Of a DNA stretch of 64,000 bases, positions 1-7,814 are shown piece by piece. Source of the DNA: Sphingomonas sp. (GTDB lineage: Bacteria > Pseudomonadota > Alphaproteobacteria > Sphingomonadales > Sphingomonadaceae); the NCBI GenBank assembly GCA_003248865.1, contig QFPK01000013.1:1-64000 (forward strand), written 5' to 3'. The first letter of the stretch is position 1; each line of letters begins with the position of its first letter. The translations under genes were made by a program, and so were the position numbers. The notes under the pieces are model-generated. The model was not told where the DNA came from, searched no databases, and was given only the letters and a program-made list of their open reading frames with translations.

Positions 1-100
1 ACGCACCCGTGCGCCACTAGACCCGAAGGTCTCGTTCGACTTGCATGTGTTAGGCATGCCGCCAGCGTTCGTTCTGAGCCAGGATCAAACTCTCAAGTTC
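1..100 (-). rRNA. rrs: 16S ribosomal RNA, 5' end (partial)
   Basis: The reverse complement begins with the conserved 16S start (GAGTTTGATCCTGGCTCAG) followed by the helix containing CATGCCTAACACATGCAAG. Only the first ~100 bases are present; the gene runs off the left edge on the minus strand. The 5' boundary is approximate. The sequence after the start fits Sphingomonadales-type 16S, but this fragment is too short to name a genus. Confidence 0.97.
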
Positions 101-636
101 ATTTCCGAACAATCACCCAGGCGGAATTCCCGAATGAAAGCCCGTTTCAAGGAGCTCATCTTCTGCACAACGTCTACTGACTTTGTTTGAAGCCAATCTT
201 TCAATCGGCCTCCACAAGCGTATGCGTTGAGACATATAGACGAACTTAGTTTCACGACACCCGAGCCTTGAAGCCCCGGGGCGTGGAACCGCCGTCCACA
301 TGTCCCTTCATCTAAACCAACAATGAGAAAGAGCGACGAAGAACCATCACCGGTCGTTAGACTTCCCGGCCAAACCTCTCGGCTTGTTGATTGCTCGTCA
401 CCAACACGGTCCTTCTTGCGAAGAAGCTTCCCTTCAAGGCAGAACCCTGAGACTGGAAAGCCCGGCCAGGCACCGAAGTGCCTGCCGTCGTTGTCGGCGT
501 CGTTGAGTGGCTTATGGCGATGGGCCCCGGCGGCGTCAACAAGATTTTTCCGACATGTTCACGAAACCGTCTCTTTTTTCGCCGCGCGAACGGAAATCCG
601 ATCCGGATTCCCATCCCACGCAACTTCCGGAAAGCC
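101..636 (-). other. rrn leader region without a gene
   Basis: This is the leader between the rrn promoter near 511-539 and the 16S start, plus the gap to the CBS-domain gene. On the minus strand a boxA-like antitermination element (GCTCTTTCTCA) falls at about 324-334. The open reading frames crossing this stretch have no recognisable protein content, so I read it as non-coding leader. Confidence 0.7.
511..539 (-). promoter_or_regulatory. sigma70-type rrn promoter
   Basis: On the minus strand there is TTGACG (534-539), a 17-nt spacer and CATAAG (511-516), preceded by an A/T-rich GGAAAAATCTTG stretch that could act as an UP element. It points toward the 16S gene about 410 bases downstream, a usual leader length for alphaproteobacterial rrn operons. 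The call is by eye and has not been scored. Confidence 0.6.
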
Positions 637-1065
637 TCAGGCCGTCGCGATATAATCCTTCAAAGCCAGCGCTTCCTGCTCCGCCTCCTCGATTCGGCGT
701 TTCACCAGGTCTCCGATCGAAACCAACCCCACCAGACGCCCCGAATCGAGCACCGGAAGGTGCCGAATCCGCCGATCCGTCATCAATTCCATTGCATCCG
801 GGATCGAATCGCGCGGCGAAATGGTGATCAAAGGCGCCGTCATCACGTCGCGCACACGCATATGAAGCGCTTCGGGACCATGTGCCCCAAGGCATCTCAC
901 CACATCGCGCTCCGAAACGATTCCCACGGGCTCGCCCAGCTCAATCACCAGCAAGGCTCCGATTCGGTGCTGAACCAGCCGCGCCACCACATCCGATATC
1001 GTCGAATCGGGCTCCACGCTCGCCACGTCAGAGCCCTTGCCCCGCAAAATGGTCGCAATCGCCAT
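637..1065 (-). CDS. CBS domain pair protein
   Basis: A 142-residue protein made almost entirely of two CBS motifs (about residues 12-60 and 70-125), with typical IGALLVIE, GIVSERDVVR, RHLPVL and GLVSIGDLVK strands. CBS pairs bind adenosyl ligands and act as energy or redox sensors; single-Bateman-module proteins of this size are common in alphaproteobacteria and of undefined partner. I place the start at the internal ATG (residues MAIATILRGKG) because GGAAGGAGG lies about 10 bases before it; the longer reading frame to 1113 has no such site. It is cytoplasmic, transcribed away from its divergent neighbour and directly upstream of the rrn operon in the same direction. The ligand is unknown. 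Confidence 0.85.
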   Translation of the reverse strand: MAIATILRGKGSDVASVEPDSTISDVVARLVQHRIGALLVIELGEPVGIVSERDVVRCLGAHGPEALHMRVRDVMTAPLITISPRDSIPDAMELMTDRRIRHLPVLDSGRLVGLVSIGDLVKRRIEEAEQEALALKDYIATA

Positions 1066-1133
1066 GATCGCTGCCCTCCTTCCCTCTAGTCTCCCAGCTT
1101 GAATGTCGCTCAAAAGGGGCGAATTGAAAAGAG

Positions 1134-1412
1134 ATGAGCAACAGCCATCCCAACAGCCGGCAGCAGCGACTCGAACAGGCCCGCCGCCGATTCGCGCGAC
1201 TCATGAAAACGGCGGCCGCCGCCAGCGTTCTGGTCACGGCGCTGGCCTTCCTTTTCTTCCGACTCACTGGAACGCCGACGCCGCTTCCCTTCATCGGCGC
1301 AGTCGCGGTCGCGATCATCGGCTCGCTCATGCTCACCGCTGCCCTCATGGGGCTCGTCTTCTTCTCCTCCGCCAGCGGCGCCGACGAGGATGTCGACCAG
1401 CGCGACAGCTGA
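1134..1412 (+). CDS. small two-helix membrane protein
   Basis: A 92-residue protein with a basic N-terminus (residues 1-23, rich in Arg/Gln), a first hydrophobic helix at about 25-44, a short loop with TGTPTPLP, a second helix at about 52-79, and an acidic tail ending DEDVDQRDS. The architecture predicts an inner-membrane protein with both ends in the cytoplasm. I do not recognise a functional family; similar short two-helix proteins are frequent hypothetical entries in sphingomonads. It stands alone, divergent from the CBS gene and converging on the DUF4167 gene, with repeat copy 1 between. Confidence 0.6.
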   Translation: MSNSHPNSRQQRLEQARRRFARLMKTAAAASVLVTALAFLFFRLTGTPTPLPFIGAVAVAIIGSLMLTAALMGLVFFSSASGADEDVDQRDS

Positions 1413-1435
1413 GCGCGCTGAGGTTGAACGAAAAA

Positions 1436-1673
1436 GAGGGGGCGCTGCCCCCTCGACCCCCGGCAGGGAAATGATTTCCCTGCACCCTCGATTTTTATTG
1501 TGTGTGCGATCCCGAGTCTGCGCATGCGATTCGGTTTGATTGCCTGCGGCGCCTGGGCAACCGAGCGCCGCAGGCAACAAACCCCCACCGCCAGCACAAT
1601 CTCGACGATCAACCCGGTAAAGGGGGGGCAGGGAACACTGTTCCCTGCCGGGGTGAAGGGGCAGAGCCCCTTC
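1436..1673 (+). repeat. palindromic intergenic repeat, copy 1
   Basis: It contains in order: a GAGGGGGC/GCCCCCTC hairpin replacing the usual left terminal repeat, the GCAGGGAAAT/ATTTCCCTGC palindrome, the GCCTGCGGCGC/GCGCCGCAGGC pair, a GGCAGGGAAC/GTTCCCTGCC hairpin and a closing GAAGGGGC/GCCCCTTC hairpin. It fills the gap between the convergent small membrane protein and DUF4167 genes. Short open frames across it are by-products. Confidence 0.85.
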
Positions 1674-1699
1674 GCAACATCTTCAGCCCGTAAGGCTGC

Positions 1700-2491
1700 T
1701 CAGCCCTCGACGGTCTCCGCCTCGACAGTCTTGCGCGGCCGCCCGCGGCGGCGCTTGGGCGCCTCGACAGCTTCGGCCACCACCTCTTCAACGGCAACCG
1801 GCTCCACCGGGGCTTCCCGCACCGGCGCGCCACCGAAAGCCACAAGCGCCGCTTCTCCGTCAGACAGCGGCAGTTCCGCCGTCTCCGGGGCCACCCGCTC
1901 GTCGCGGGTCCGCTCCGGGCGACGCTCCTGCCAGCGCTGGCGCCGTTCGCCGCCTTCGTCGTTGCGCGCATTGCCGTCCGCCCGGGGGGCCGACTCAGCG
2001 CGCTCATCGCTGCGATCCCGATTCTCGTAGCGCGGCCTGCGTTCGCCACGCTGCTGATCGCGGGGCTCCCGTTGTTCACGCTGCTCGCGGGGTTCCCGCT
2101 GTTCGCGGGCCTGCGGCTGGCGCTGCTCGGCCTCGGCCTGCTCGTCGCCCTGGGCCTCGCCCTCGTCGCCGTCCATCCCGGCGGCGTCATCCTCGAACGG
2201 ATCGAACACGCCGCGGCGCGCGCGCATTTCTTCCTGGCGGATGCGGCTGTCGTTCAACACGCGGAAATAATGGTCTGCGTGCTGCAGATAATATTCCGAA
2301 GCCACCCGGTCGCCGGCTTGATGCGCGTCACGGGCGAGTTGCTTGTACTTCTCCAGAAGCTGGTGGGCATTGCCGCGCACCCGTACTTCCAGGCGGTTGT
2401 TGTTCTGTCCACCGCTGGCCATGCCCATCGGGCGCGGGTTGCTGTTTCCGCCCCCGCCGCGCCGCCTGCGGCCATTCTGCCTGTTCTGCAT
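1700..2491 (-). CDS. DUF4167 domain protein
   Basis: A 263-residue protein. After an Arg/Gly-rich start, residues ~22-80 form the DUF4167 domain (RVRGNAHQLLEKYKQLAR, GDRVASEYYLQHADHYFR), a module restricted to alphaproteobacteria. The middle is a highly charged low-complexity stretch of REQREPRE-type repeats, and the C-terminus carries an AT-hook-like KRRRGRPRK, suggesting nucleic-acid binding. Start chosen at MQNRQNGRRRR, with GGAAGGA upstream; the longer frame to 2599 adds Cys-rich sequence atypical of the family. Its position after prfA-prmC is the conserved order in this class. The exact role is unknown; AT-hook and Arg-rich tails suggest a nucleoid- or RNA-associated function. Confidence 0.85.
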   Translation of the reverse strand: MQNRQNGRRRRGGGGNSNPRPMGMASGGQNNNRLEVRVRGNAHQLLEKYKQLARDAHQAGDRVASEYYLQHADHYFRVLNDSRIRQEEMRARRGVFDPFEDDAAGMDGDEGEAQGDEQAEAEQRQPQAREQREPREQREQREPRDQQRGERRPRYENRDRSDERAESAPRADGNARNDEGGERRQRWQERRPERTRDERVAPETAELPLSDGEAALVAFGGAPVREAPVEPVAVEEVVAEAVEAPKRRRGRPRKTVEAETVEG

Positions 2492-2834
2492 GCCTGGATG
2501 CCGTCCTTCCAATGTGCAGCCGATGTGGCCCGAACCTCGCCGCCACGTCGCGCAAGGGCAGATTCCGATTGCGAAGCTGCAAGTGGCCCCATGCCCCATG
2601 CCGTCTCGCGGAATATGCCGGCCGCCAGCGATCCATGGGCGAACTGACAGGCCCGGGGCCTGTCATCCTGCCTGCCCTTCATCGCCTGCTGCATTGCAGC
2701 CAGATCAGGCGATCACTCGACCTGTCTACGGAGTATGAGGGAGCAGGCCGGCCGGCCCTTGGCCCGGCTGCGCTGCACAATCTTCCTAGACGCTGCGATT
2801 CGCCCTGCCAAGCCAAAAACTAAGGCGGCCGAAA
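2492..2834. other. intergenic region upstream of DUF4167 gene
   Basis: 343 bases with no convincing gene. It holds a perfect inverted repeat, TGACAGGCC/GGCCTGTCA, at 2645-2665 with a 3-base loop and no T-run, so it is at best a weak terminator of the prmC transcript. It should also contain the DUF4167 promoter, which I could not pinpoint. Confidence 0.5.
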
Positions 2835-3668
2835 TCAGTCCGCCGCGATCCTCAGAACTCGCGCCCGTCCGGTCAGGTCGTTGGCCAACGTCGCCGCCAT
2901 TCCCAAGCCCGCGGCCATCTCCACCAGCGCCGGCCCCTGCCCCAGCCCAAACTCGAACAGGGCCACCCCGCCAGGCGCCAGCAGGCGCGGCACTTCCGGC
3001 AGCAACAGCCGATAGCAATCCAGCCCGTCCGGCCCGCCGAACAGCGCACCGGCCGGCTCATAATCGGCCACGTCCGGCATCAGCTCCGCGCCGTCCTCGA
3101 TATAGGGCGGGTTGCACAGGATCAGGTCGAACGGCCCTTCAACCCCCGCCGCCCAGTCACCCGCCCGGAATGCCGCGCGCGCCGCCAGCCCCAGCCGCGC
3201 CGCATTGTCCGCCGCCACCGCAAGCGCCGCCTCGGACCGGTCGATTCCCAACCCCCGCGCCTGCGGCCATTCGCTCAGCGCCGCCAGCAGCAGCGCGCCT
3301 GATCCGGTTCCCAGATCCAGCACGGTCGCCGGCGGCCGCCCGGAAAAATACGCCAACGCCTCCGCGATCAGCGTCTCGCTGTCCGGCCGGGGCACCAGCA
3401 CATCGCGGCTCACGCGGATGGGCAGAGACCAGAATTCCCGCTCGCCGGTCAGATGCGCCACCGGCTCATGCGCCCGCCGCCGCACCAGCAACGCCTCGAA
3501 CGCGGCCTGCGCCTCCGCGCTCACCGAGGCCCGCCCCATCAGCATCGCCAGCCGGTCCTCGCCCAGCACATGCGCCAGCAGCAGTTCGGCATCCAGTCGC
3601 GGCGTATCCCCCGGCAATCCCTCCGCCGCCGCCCGCAACAAGGCGTGGCGGTCCTGAGGCTCAGGCAT
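2835..3668 (-). CDS. prmC: release factor glutamine methyltransferase
   Basis: A 277-residue enzyme that methylates the Gln of the GGQ motif in release factors RF1 and RF2, using S-adenosylmethionine. Visible features: N-terminal helical domain (1-80), RVSRDVLVPRPDSETL linker, SAM motif DLGTGSG (118-124) and the substrate-binding NPPY motif (186-189). The start ATG at 3668 overlaps the prfA stop by 8 bases, indicating translational coupling; the frame extending to 3695 would lie within prfA. It belongs to the hisS-prfA-prmC unit, so the enzyme is made with its substrate RF1. Confidence 0.95.
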   Translation of the reverse strand: MPEPQDRHALLRAAAEGLPGDTPRLDAELLLAHVLGEDRLAMLMGRASVSAEAQAAFEALLVRRRAHEPVAHLTGEREFWSLPIRVSRDVLVPRPDSETLIAEALAYFSGRPPATVLDLGTGSGALLLAALSEWPQARGLGIDRSEAALAVAADNAARLGLAARAAFRAGDWAAGVEGPFDLILCNPPYIEDGAELMPDVADYEPAGALFGGPDGLDCYRLLLPEVPRLLAPGGVALFEFGLGQGPALVEMAAGLGMAATLANDLTGRARVLRIAAD

Positions 3669-4743
3669 CCAGCGCCGCCAGCCGCTCCGCCTCATCCTCG
3701 GCGATCAGCGCCGACACCAGCTCCTCCAGCCCGCTGCCTTCCATGATCTCCGGAAGCCGGTGCAGCGTCAGGTTGATTCGATGATCCGTCACCCGCCCTT
3801 GCGGATAATTATAGGTGCGGATCCGCTCACTGCGGTCCCCCGATCCCACCATCGCCTTGCGGTCCGCCGATCGCGCACTCGCCAGCTTCTCCCGCTCCAT
3901 GTCGTACAGCCGGCTGCGCAGCACCTTCAGCGCCTTGGCCTTGTTCTTGTGCTGGCTCTTCTCGTCCTGCTGGATCACCACCAGCCCGCTGGGCAAATGG
4001 GTAATACGCACCGCCGAATCGGTGGTGTTCACACTCTGCCCGCCCGGCCCGGAGGAGCGATAGACGTCGATGCGCAGATCCTTGTCGTCGATCTGCACAT
4101 CCACTTCCTCGGCTTCGGGCAGCACCGCCACCGTCGCCGCCGAGGTATGGATTCGCCCCTGCGCCTCGGTTGCGGGCACGCGCTGCACGCGGTGCACCCC
4201 GCTTTCGAACTTCAGCCGCGCGAACACGCCTTCGCCGTTCACGCCCATCACCACTTCCTTGAAGCCGCCCAGTTCGGCCGGGGACGCACTGATTGTCTCC
4301 ACCCGCCAGCCGCGCAGCTCGGCATAGCGCTGGTACATGCGCGCCAGATCGCCCGCGAACAGCGCCGCCTCATCGCCCCCTGTCCCCGCGCGGATTTCCA
4401 GTATCGCCGGTTTTGCATCCGCCGAATCCTTGGGCAGCAGCTTCAGCGCCAGGTTGCGCTCGGCCTCCGGCAGCTTCGCTTTCAGCTCCGGCAGTTCCTC
4501 CACCGCCAGCGCGCGCATCTCCGCGTCGCCTCCGGCGTCAGCCGCCAGCGTCTCCAGCTCCGCCAGCTCCCGCCGCATCGCCAGCACATCCCGCGCCGCA
4601 TCCGCCGCTGGCGTCAGCTCCGCATAGTCTTTGGACAGCGTCACGAACTTCGAAGGCTCCAGCGCCGGGTTCGACATTTCCGCCGAAAGCCCCTCATGGC
4701 GCTGGATCAGCTGCGCCAGCCTCTGGTCAGGCAGATGCGCCAT
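3661..4743 (-). CDS. prfA: peptide chain release factor 1
   Basis: A 360-residue class I release factor reading UAA and UAG. It has the N-terminal helical domain, the codon-recognition loop with P190-A-T192 (RVPATEAQGRIHTS), and the peptidyl-hydrolysis motif GGQ at 234-236 in SSGPGGQSVNTTDSAVR. The PAT tripeptide, rather than SPF, identifies RF1 over RF2. Length matches the family. Its ATG shares one base with the hisS stop (TGATG) and its end overlaps prmC, so the three genes are translationally coupled. Confidence 0.97.
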   Translation of the reverse strand: MAHLPDQRLAQLIQRHEGLSAEMSNPALEPSKFVTLSKDYAELTPAADAARDVLAMRRELAELETLAADAGGDAEMRALAVEELPELKAKLPEAERNLALKLLPKDSADAKPAILEIRAGTGGDEAALFAGDLARMYQRYAELRGWRVETISASPAELGGFKEVVMGVNGEGVFARLKFESGVHRVQRVPATEAQGRIHTSAATVAVLPEAEEVDVQIDDKDLRIDVYRSSGPGGQSVNTTDSAVRITHLPSGLVVIQQDEKSQHKNKAKALKVLRSRLYDMEREKLASARSADRKAMVGSGDRSERIRTYNYPQGRVTDHRINLTLHRLPEIMEGSGLEELVSALIAEDEAERLAALDA

Positions 4744-6011
4744 CAGCTGCGGGCCTGCAGCCAGCTCGCCAACCCGTCGCGCGGCACCGCCTGCTGCTCA
4801 CCCGTCGCCAGCACCTTCACTGAAACGCCGCCGCTCGCGATCTCGTCGTCGCCCAGAATCAGCGCAAAACGCGCGCCGGACTTCGCCGCCCGCTCCATCC
4901 GCTTCTTCATATTGCCGCGCCAAGCCTGCTCGGCCGCGATCCCCGCCGCGCGCAACTCCGCCAGCAGCCCATTGGCCGCAAGCTCAGCCGCCTCGCCCAT
5001 CGGCACCAGCGCCACATCGACAGTCGCCGCAGCCGGCTCACCGCATAGCATCATCAGCCGTTCGATCCCGCCGGCCCAGCCGACGGCCGGCGTGTGCGGC
5101 CCGCCCATGCTCTCGATCAGCCCGTCATAGCGGCCGCCGCCAATCACCGTCGCCTGAGACCCCAGCGCATCGCTTACAAACTCGAACGCCGTATGCCGGT
5201 AATAATCGAACCCGCGCACCAGCCGGGCCGCCCGCTCGAACGCCACGCCGCTCGCCTGCAATCCCTTCTGCACGCTCTCGAAGAAGGCCCCGGCCTCGCT
5301 GCTCATATAGCCGTCGATGGCAGGCGCCGCCTCCACCAGAGGCCGATCCTGCGCTTCCTTCGAATCCAGAATCCGCAACGGATTCGTCTCCAGCCGCCGC
5401 AGACTCTCCTCGCTCAGCGCATCCTTGTGCGCCGAGAAGTGGGCCACCAGCCCCTCGCGCCAGGCATTGCGCGTGTCCGCATCCCCCAGCGTGTTCAGCT
5501 GCAAGGTCACCCCGCCGACACCCAGTTCCTTCAGCAGCAGGTCCGCAAAGGCGATCAGTTCCACATCCGCCGCCGCCTCGGCCGATCCGATCACCTCGGC
5601 ATCCAGCTGGTGGAACTGTCTATATCGCCCCTTCTGCGGCCGCTCATAGCGGAACAGCGGCCCGTGCGTCACCAGCTTCAGCGGCGCAAACTGCTGCCAG
5701 CCCTCGGAAATATAGGCCCGGCATATCCCGGCCGTGAATTCCGGCCGCAGCGTCAGCGATTCGCCGTTGCGGTCCTCGAACGTGTACATTTCCTTCGAAA
5801 CCACGTCGGTCGTCTCGCCCAGCGTGCGCGCAAACACGCTGGTGAACTCCACCACCGGCACTTCCACCCGGCGGAACCCGAACCGGCGGGAGACATCGCG
5901 GAACGTCCCCGTCACATGCTCGAACCGCGCGGCCTGATCCCCAAGGAAATCCTGCATCCCGCGCACGGGCTGCGCCTTCTGCACCTTCGCCGGTTTCGTC
6001 TCGTCGCTCAT
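4743..6011 (-). CDS. hisS: histidyl-tRNA synthetase
   Basis: A 422-residue class II aminoacyl-tRNA synthetase charging tRNA-His. Class II motif 2 is visible as RYERPQKGRYRQFHQ at 121-135, the histidine-specific loop as LVRGFDYYRHTAFEF, and motif 3 as AVGWAGGIERLMML; a C-terminal anticodon-binding domain follows (VALVPMGEAAELA onwards). I start at MSDETKPAKVQ (6011); the frame upstream to 6203 is unrelated to the family. First gene of the leftward hisS-prfA-prmC unit, divergent from the acetyltransferase at 6136. Confidence 0.97.
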   Translation of the reverse strand: MSDETKPAKVQKAQPVRGMQDFLGDQAARFEHVTGTFRDVSRRFGFRRVEVPVVEFTSVFARTLGETTDVVSKEMYTFEDRNGESLTLRPEFTAGICRAYISEGWQQFAPLKLVTHGPLFRYERPQKGRYRQFHQLDAEVIGSAEAAADVELIAFADLLLKELGVGGVTLQLNTLGDADTRNAWREGLVAHFSAHKDALSEESLRRLETNPLRILDSKEAQDRPLVEAAPAIDGYMSSEAGAFFESVQKGLQASGVAFERAARLVRGFDYYRHTAFEFVSDALGSQATVIGGGRYDGLIESMGGPHTPAVGWAGGIERLMMLCGEPAAATVDVALVPMGEAAELAANGLLAELRAAGIAAEQAWRGNMKKRMERAAKSGARFALILGDDEIASGGVSVKVLATGEQQAVPRDGLASWLQARS

Positions 6012-6135
6012 GGCCCGCGCGCCTAGCAGGCTCTTCGCGCCCACGCAAAGCAACCGTGCCCCCTGCCCGAAAGCCCCTTCTTGACAGCGCCCTTCCCCCC
6101 CGCCCATCACCGCCACAGGCTTCAAGGGGCAGTTC

Positions 6136-6768
6136 ATGGGCATCCTGCGCAACCTGACGGACAAATATATGGTCCGCCGCCACCGCGACGAATACAACAG
6201 CACCCAATTGCGCGACTATTTCCGGCGCACCTACGGCATCGAAATCGGTCTCTACACCTTCGGCGCCTTCGATCGCTGGCGCGTGCCGCCCAACACCCGC
6301 ATCGGCCGCTATTGCTCCATCGCCCGCAACGCGCGCTTTATCGATGCCAACCACCCGATGGATACGCTGTCCACCCACCCCTATTTCTATGAATCCCACT
6401 TCGGCGTGATCCCGAAAGACCGGCTGGAACTGCGCCCGCAGATCGTGTCCGACGATGTCTGGATCGGCCACAATGTCACCATCGCCGCAAGCTGCCACAC
6501 CATCGGCCGGGGCGCCGTGATCGGCGCCAACGCCGTCGTCACCAAGGATGTGCCGCCCTACGCCGTCGTGACCGGCCTGCCCGGCAAAATCGCCCGCTAC
6601 CGCTTCGATCCCGACACCATCGCCGTCGTCGAAGCCAGCCGCTGGTGGGAACTGGATCGCCAGTCCCTCGCCCAGGCCGTGAAAGCCGCCCCGGAATTCG
6701 CCTTCCGCCCCACACCCGAAACGGCAGCTGCCTTTGCGGAGGCAGTGCGGCCTTTCCTGAAGGGGTAG
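6136..6768 (+). CDS. CatB-type hexapeptide O-acetyltransferase
   Basis: A 210-residue left-handed beta-helix acetyltransferase of the xenobiotic acyltransferase (CatB/VatD) branch. Hexapeptide repeats run from about 55 to 165 (TRIGRYCSIARNARF, DDVWIGHNVTIAASCHTIGRGAVIGANAVVTKDVPPYAVV). The conserved His73 in DANHPMD fits the catalytic base of the branch. The N-terminal ~50 residues are helical and basic. Members act on antibiotics or, more often in environmental bacteria, on sugars of surface polysaccharides; no neighbour points to a substrate. Single gene, converging on the SMR exporter gene with repeat copy 2 between them. Confidence 0.85.
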   Translation: MGILRNLTDKYMVRRHRDEYNSTQLRDYFRRTYGIEIGLYTFGAFDRWRVPPNTRIGRYCSIARNARFIDANHPMDTLSTHPYFYESHFGVIPKDRLELRPQIVSDDVWIGHNVTIAASCHTIGRGAVIGANAVVTKDVPPYAVVTGLPGKIARYRFDPDTIAVVEASRWWELDRQSLAQAVKAAPEFAFRPTPETAAAFAEAVRPFLKG

Positions 6769-6769
6769 T

Positions 6770-7006
6770 TTTTGCGCGCCGCGCGGGCAGGGAAATGATT
6801 TCCCTGCACCCTCGACATTGGCACCGTGCGCTACTCTGATATCGCGCGCGTGACGGCATTTGATTGCCTGCGGCGCTGGAGCAGCCAAGCGCCGCAGGCA
6901 ATCAACTCACCCGCCGCGCGACCTATCCGATCACTCTTGTATTGGGGGTGCAGGGGCGTCACGCCCCTGCCGGGTGGCGGGCAGGGCCCGCCCCGCCGGA
7001 GGCAAA
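6770..7006 (+). repeat. palindromic intergenic repeat, copy 2
   Basis: The left terminal repeat is degenerate (TTTGCGCGCC). The GCAGGGAAAT/ATTTCCCTGC palindrome, the GCCTGCGGCGC pair, a GCAGGGGCG/CGCCCCTGC hairpin and an intact right terminal repeat CCGCCGGAGGCAA (6993-7005) follow. The fourth hairpin carries GGCG/CGCC where other copies have GAAC/GTTC, a compensated change. It separates the convergent acetyltransferase and SMR genes. Confidence 0.88.
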
Positions 7007-7013
7007 CCCTGCC

Positions 7014-7334
7014 TCAGGCCGGCGCCACCAGCTTCAGCCCGATGATCGTCCCCACCAGCACGGCCAGCAGGATCAACCGCATCGTTTCCACCGGCTCGCG
7101 GAACAGCCACATGCCGATCAGGGCCGTACCGGCCGCGCCGATGCCCACCCACACGGCATAGGCGGTGCCCAGCGGGATCGTCCGCTGCGCCCGCTCCAGC
7201 AGGATGAAGCTCAGAACAGCGCTCACGACAAAACCGCTGGTCCACCAGGGGTGGCGAAACCCGTCGGACATCCGCATGCAGGTGGTGAAGCCCACCTCGA
7301 ACAGCCCCGCAGCCAACAGTAACAGCCAGCCCAT
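7014..7334 (-). CDS. SMR family exporter, Gdx (SugE) type
   Basis: A 106-residue, four-helix small multidrug resistance protein. The membrane-embedded Glu13 (AAGLFEVGFTT) that binds both proton and substrate is present. The sequence PLGTAYAVWVGIGAAGTALIG is typical of the Gdx/SugE branch, whose characterised members export guanidinium rather than broad quaternary ammonium compounds. It functions as an antiparallel dimer in the inner membrane. It lies 6 bases after the GNAT gene and probably ends that leftward transcript. No guanidine riboswitch was recognised upstream, so the guanidinium assignment rests on sequence only. Confidence 0.85.
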   Translation of the reverse strand: MGWLLLLAAGLFEVGFTTCMRMSDGFRHPWWTSGFVVSAVLSFILLERAQRTIPLGTAYAVWVGIGAAGTALIGMWLFREPVETMRLILLAVLVGTIIGLKLVAPA

Positions 7335-7340
7335 ATCGGC

Positions 7341-7814
7341 TCAGTCGGCGCCCAGCCGCGCCAGCGCATCGCCTTCCAGCCGCCAGATTTCCCAGCCCAC
7401 GGCATGGCGCGCGCCCAGCATTTCGTAGAAGCCCTTGGCGCTGTTGTTCCAGTCTAGCACGTTCCACTCCATCCGCCCGCAGCCTTCCGCCACGGCGATG
7501 CGCGCCAGCCGCGTCAGCAGGTCCAGCCCCACACCCTGTTTGCGTAGGTCGGGGGACACGAACAGATCCTCAAGGAACAGCCCGCGCTTGCCGGTCCAGC
7601 TGGAGAAATTGAAGAAATAGAGCGCCATTGCCAGCGCCTTGCCGTCCGCGAAGCCGAGCAGCGCGTTCAGATGCCCGGCCGCCAGCGCCGCGCGGGCGCC
7701 CTCCACCGTCATCTTCACCTTGTCGGCTTCATTCTCATAGACCGCCAGCGCGGTCACCAGCGCCAGCACATCGGCTGCGTCGTCCGGCGTCGCCGCCCGT
7801 ATCTCCAGGCTCAT
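7341..7814 (-). CDS. GNAT acetyltransferase, SSAT-like
   Basis: A 157-residue GCN5-related N-acetyltransferase. The acetyl-CoA loop is RKQGVG (91-96). ALYFFNFSSWTGKRGLFLEDLFV is the hallmark of the spermidine/spermine (diamine) and thialysine N-acetyltransferase branch, so the likely substrate is a small amine or lysine analogue; the exact one cannot be read from the sequence. The ATG overlaps the ispG stop by four bases (ATGA), so translation is coupled to ispG, though no pathway link is evident. Confidence 0.85.
   Translation of the reverse strand: MSLEIRAATPDDAADVLALVTALAVYENEADKVKMTVEGARAALAAGHLNALLGFADGKALAMALYFFNFSSWTGKRGLFLEDLFVSPDLRKQGVGLDLLTRLARIAVAEGCGRMEWNVLDWNNSAKGFYEMLGARHAVGWEIWRLEGDALARLGAD

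Noticed and set aside
1502..1693. Short open frames inside the intergenic repeats, such as those repeating MPAALG or CLRRWG in several copies
   Set aside because: They recur in several copies only because the DNA repeat recurs; they lack ribosome-binding sites and are broken differently in each copy.
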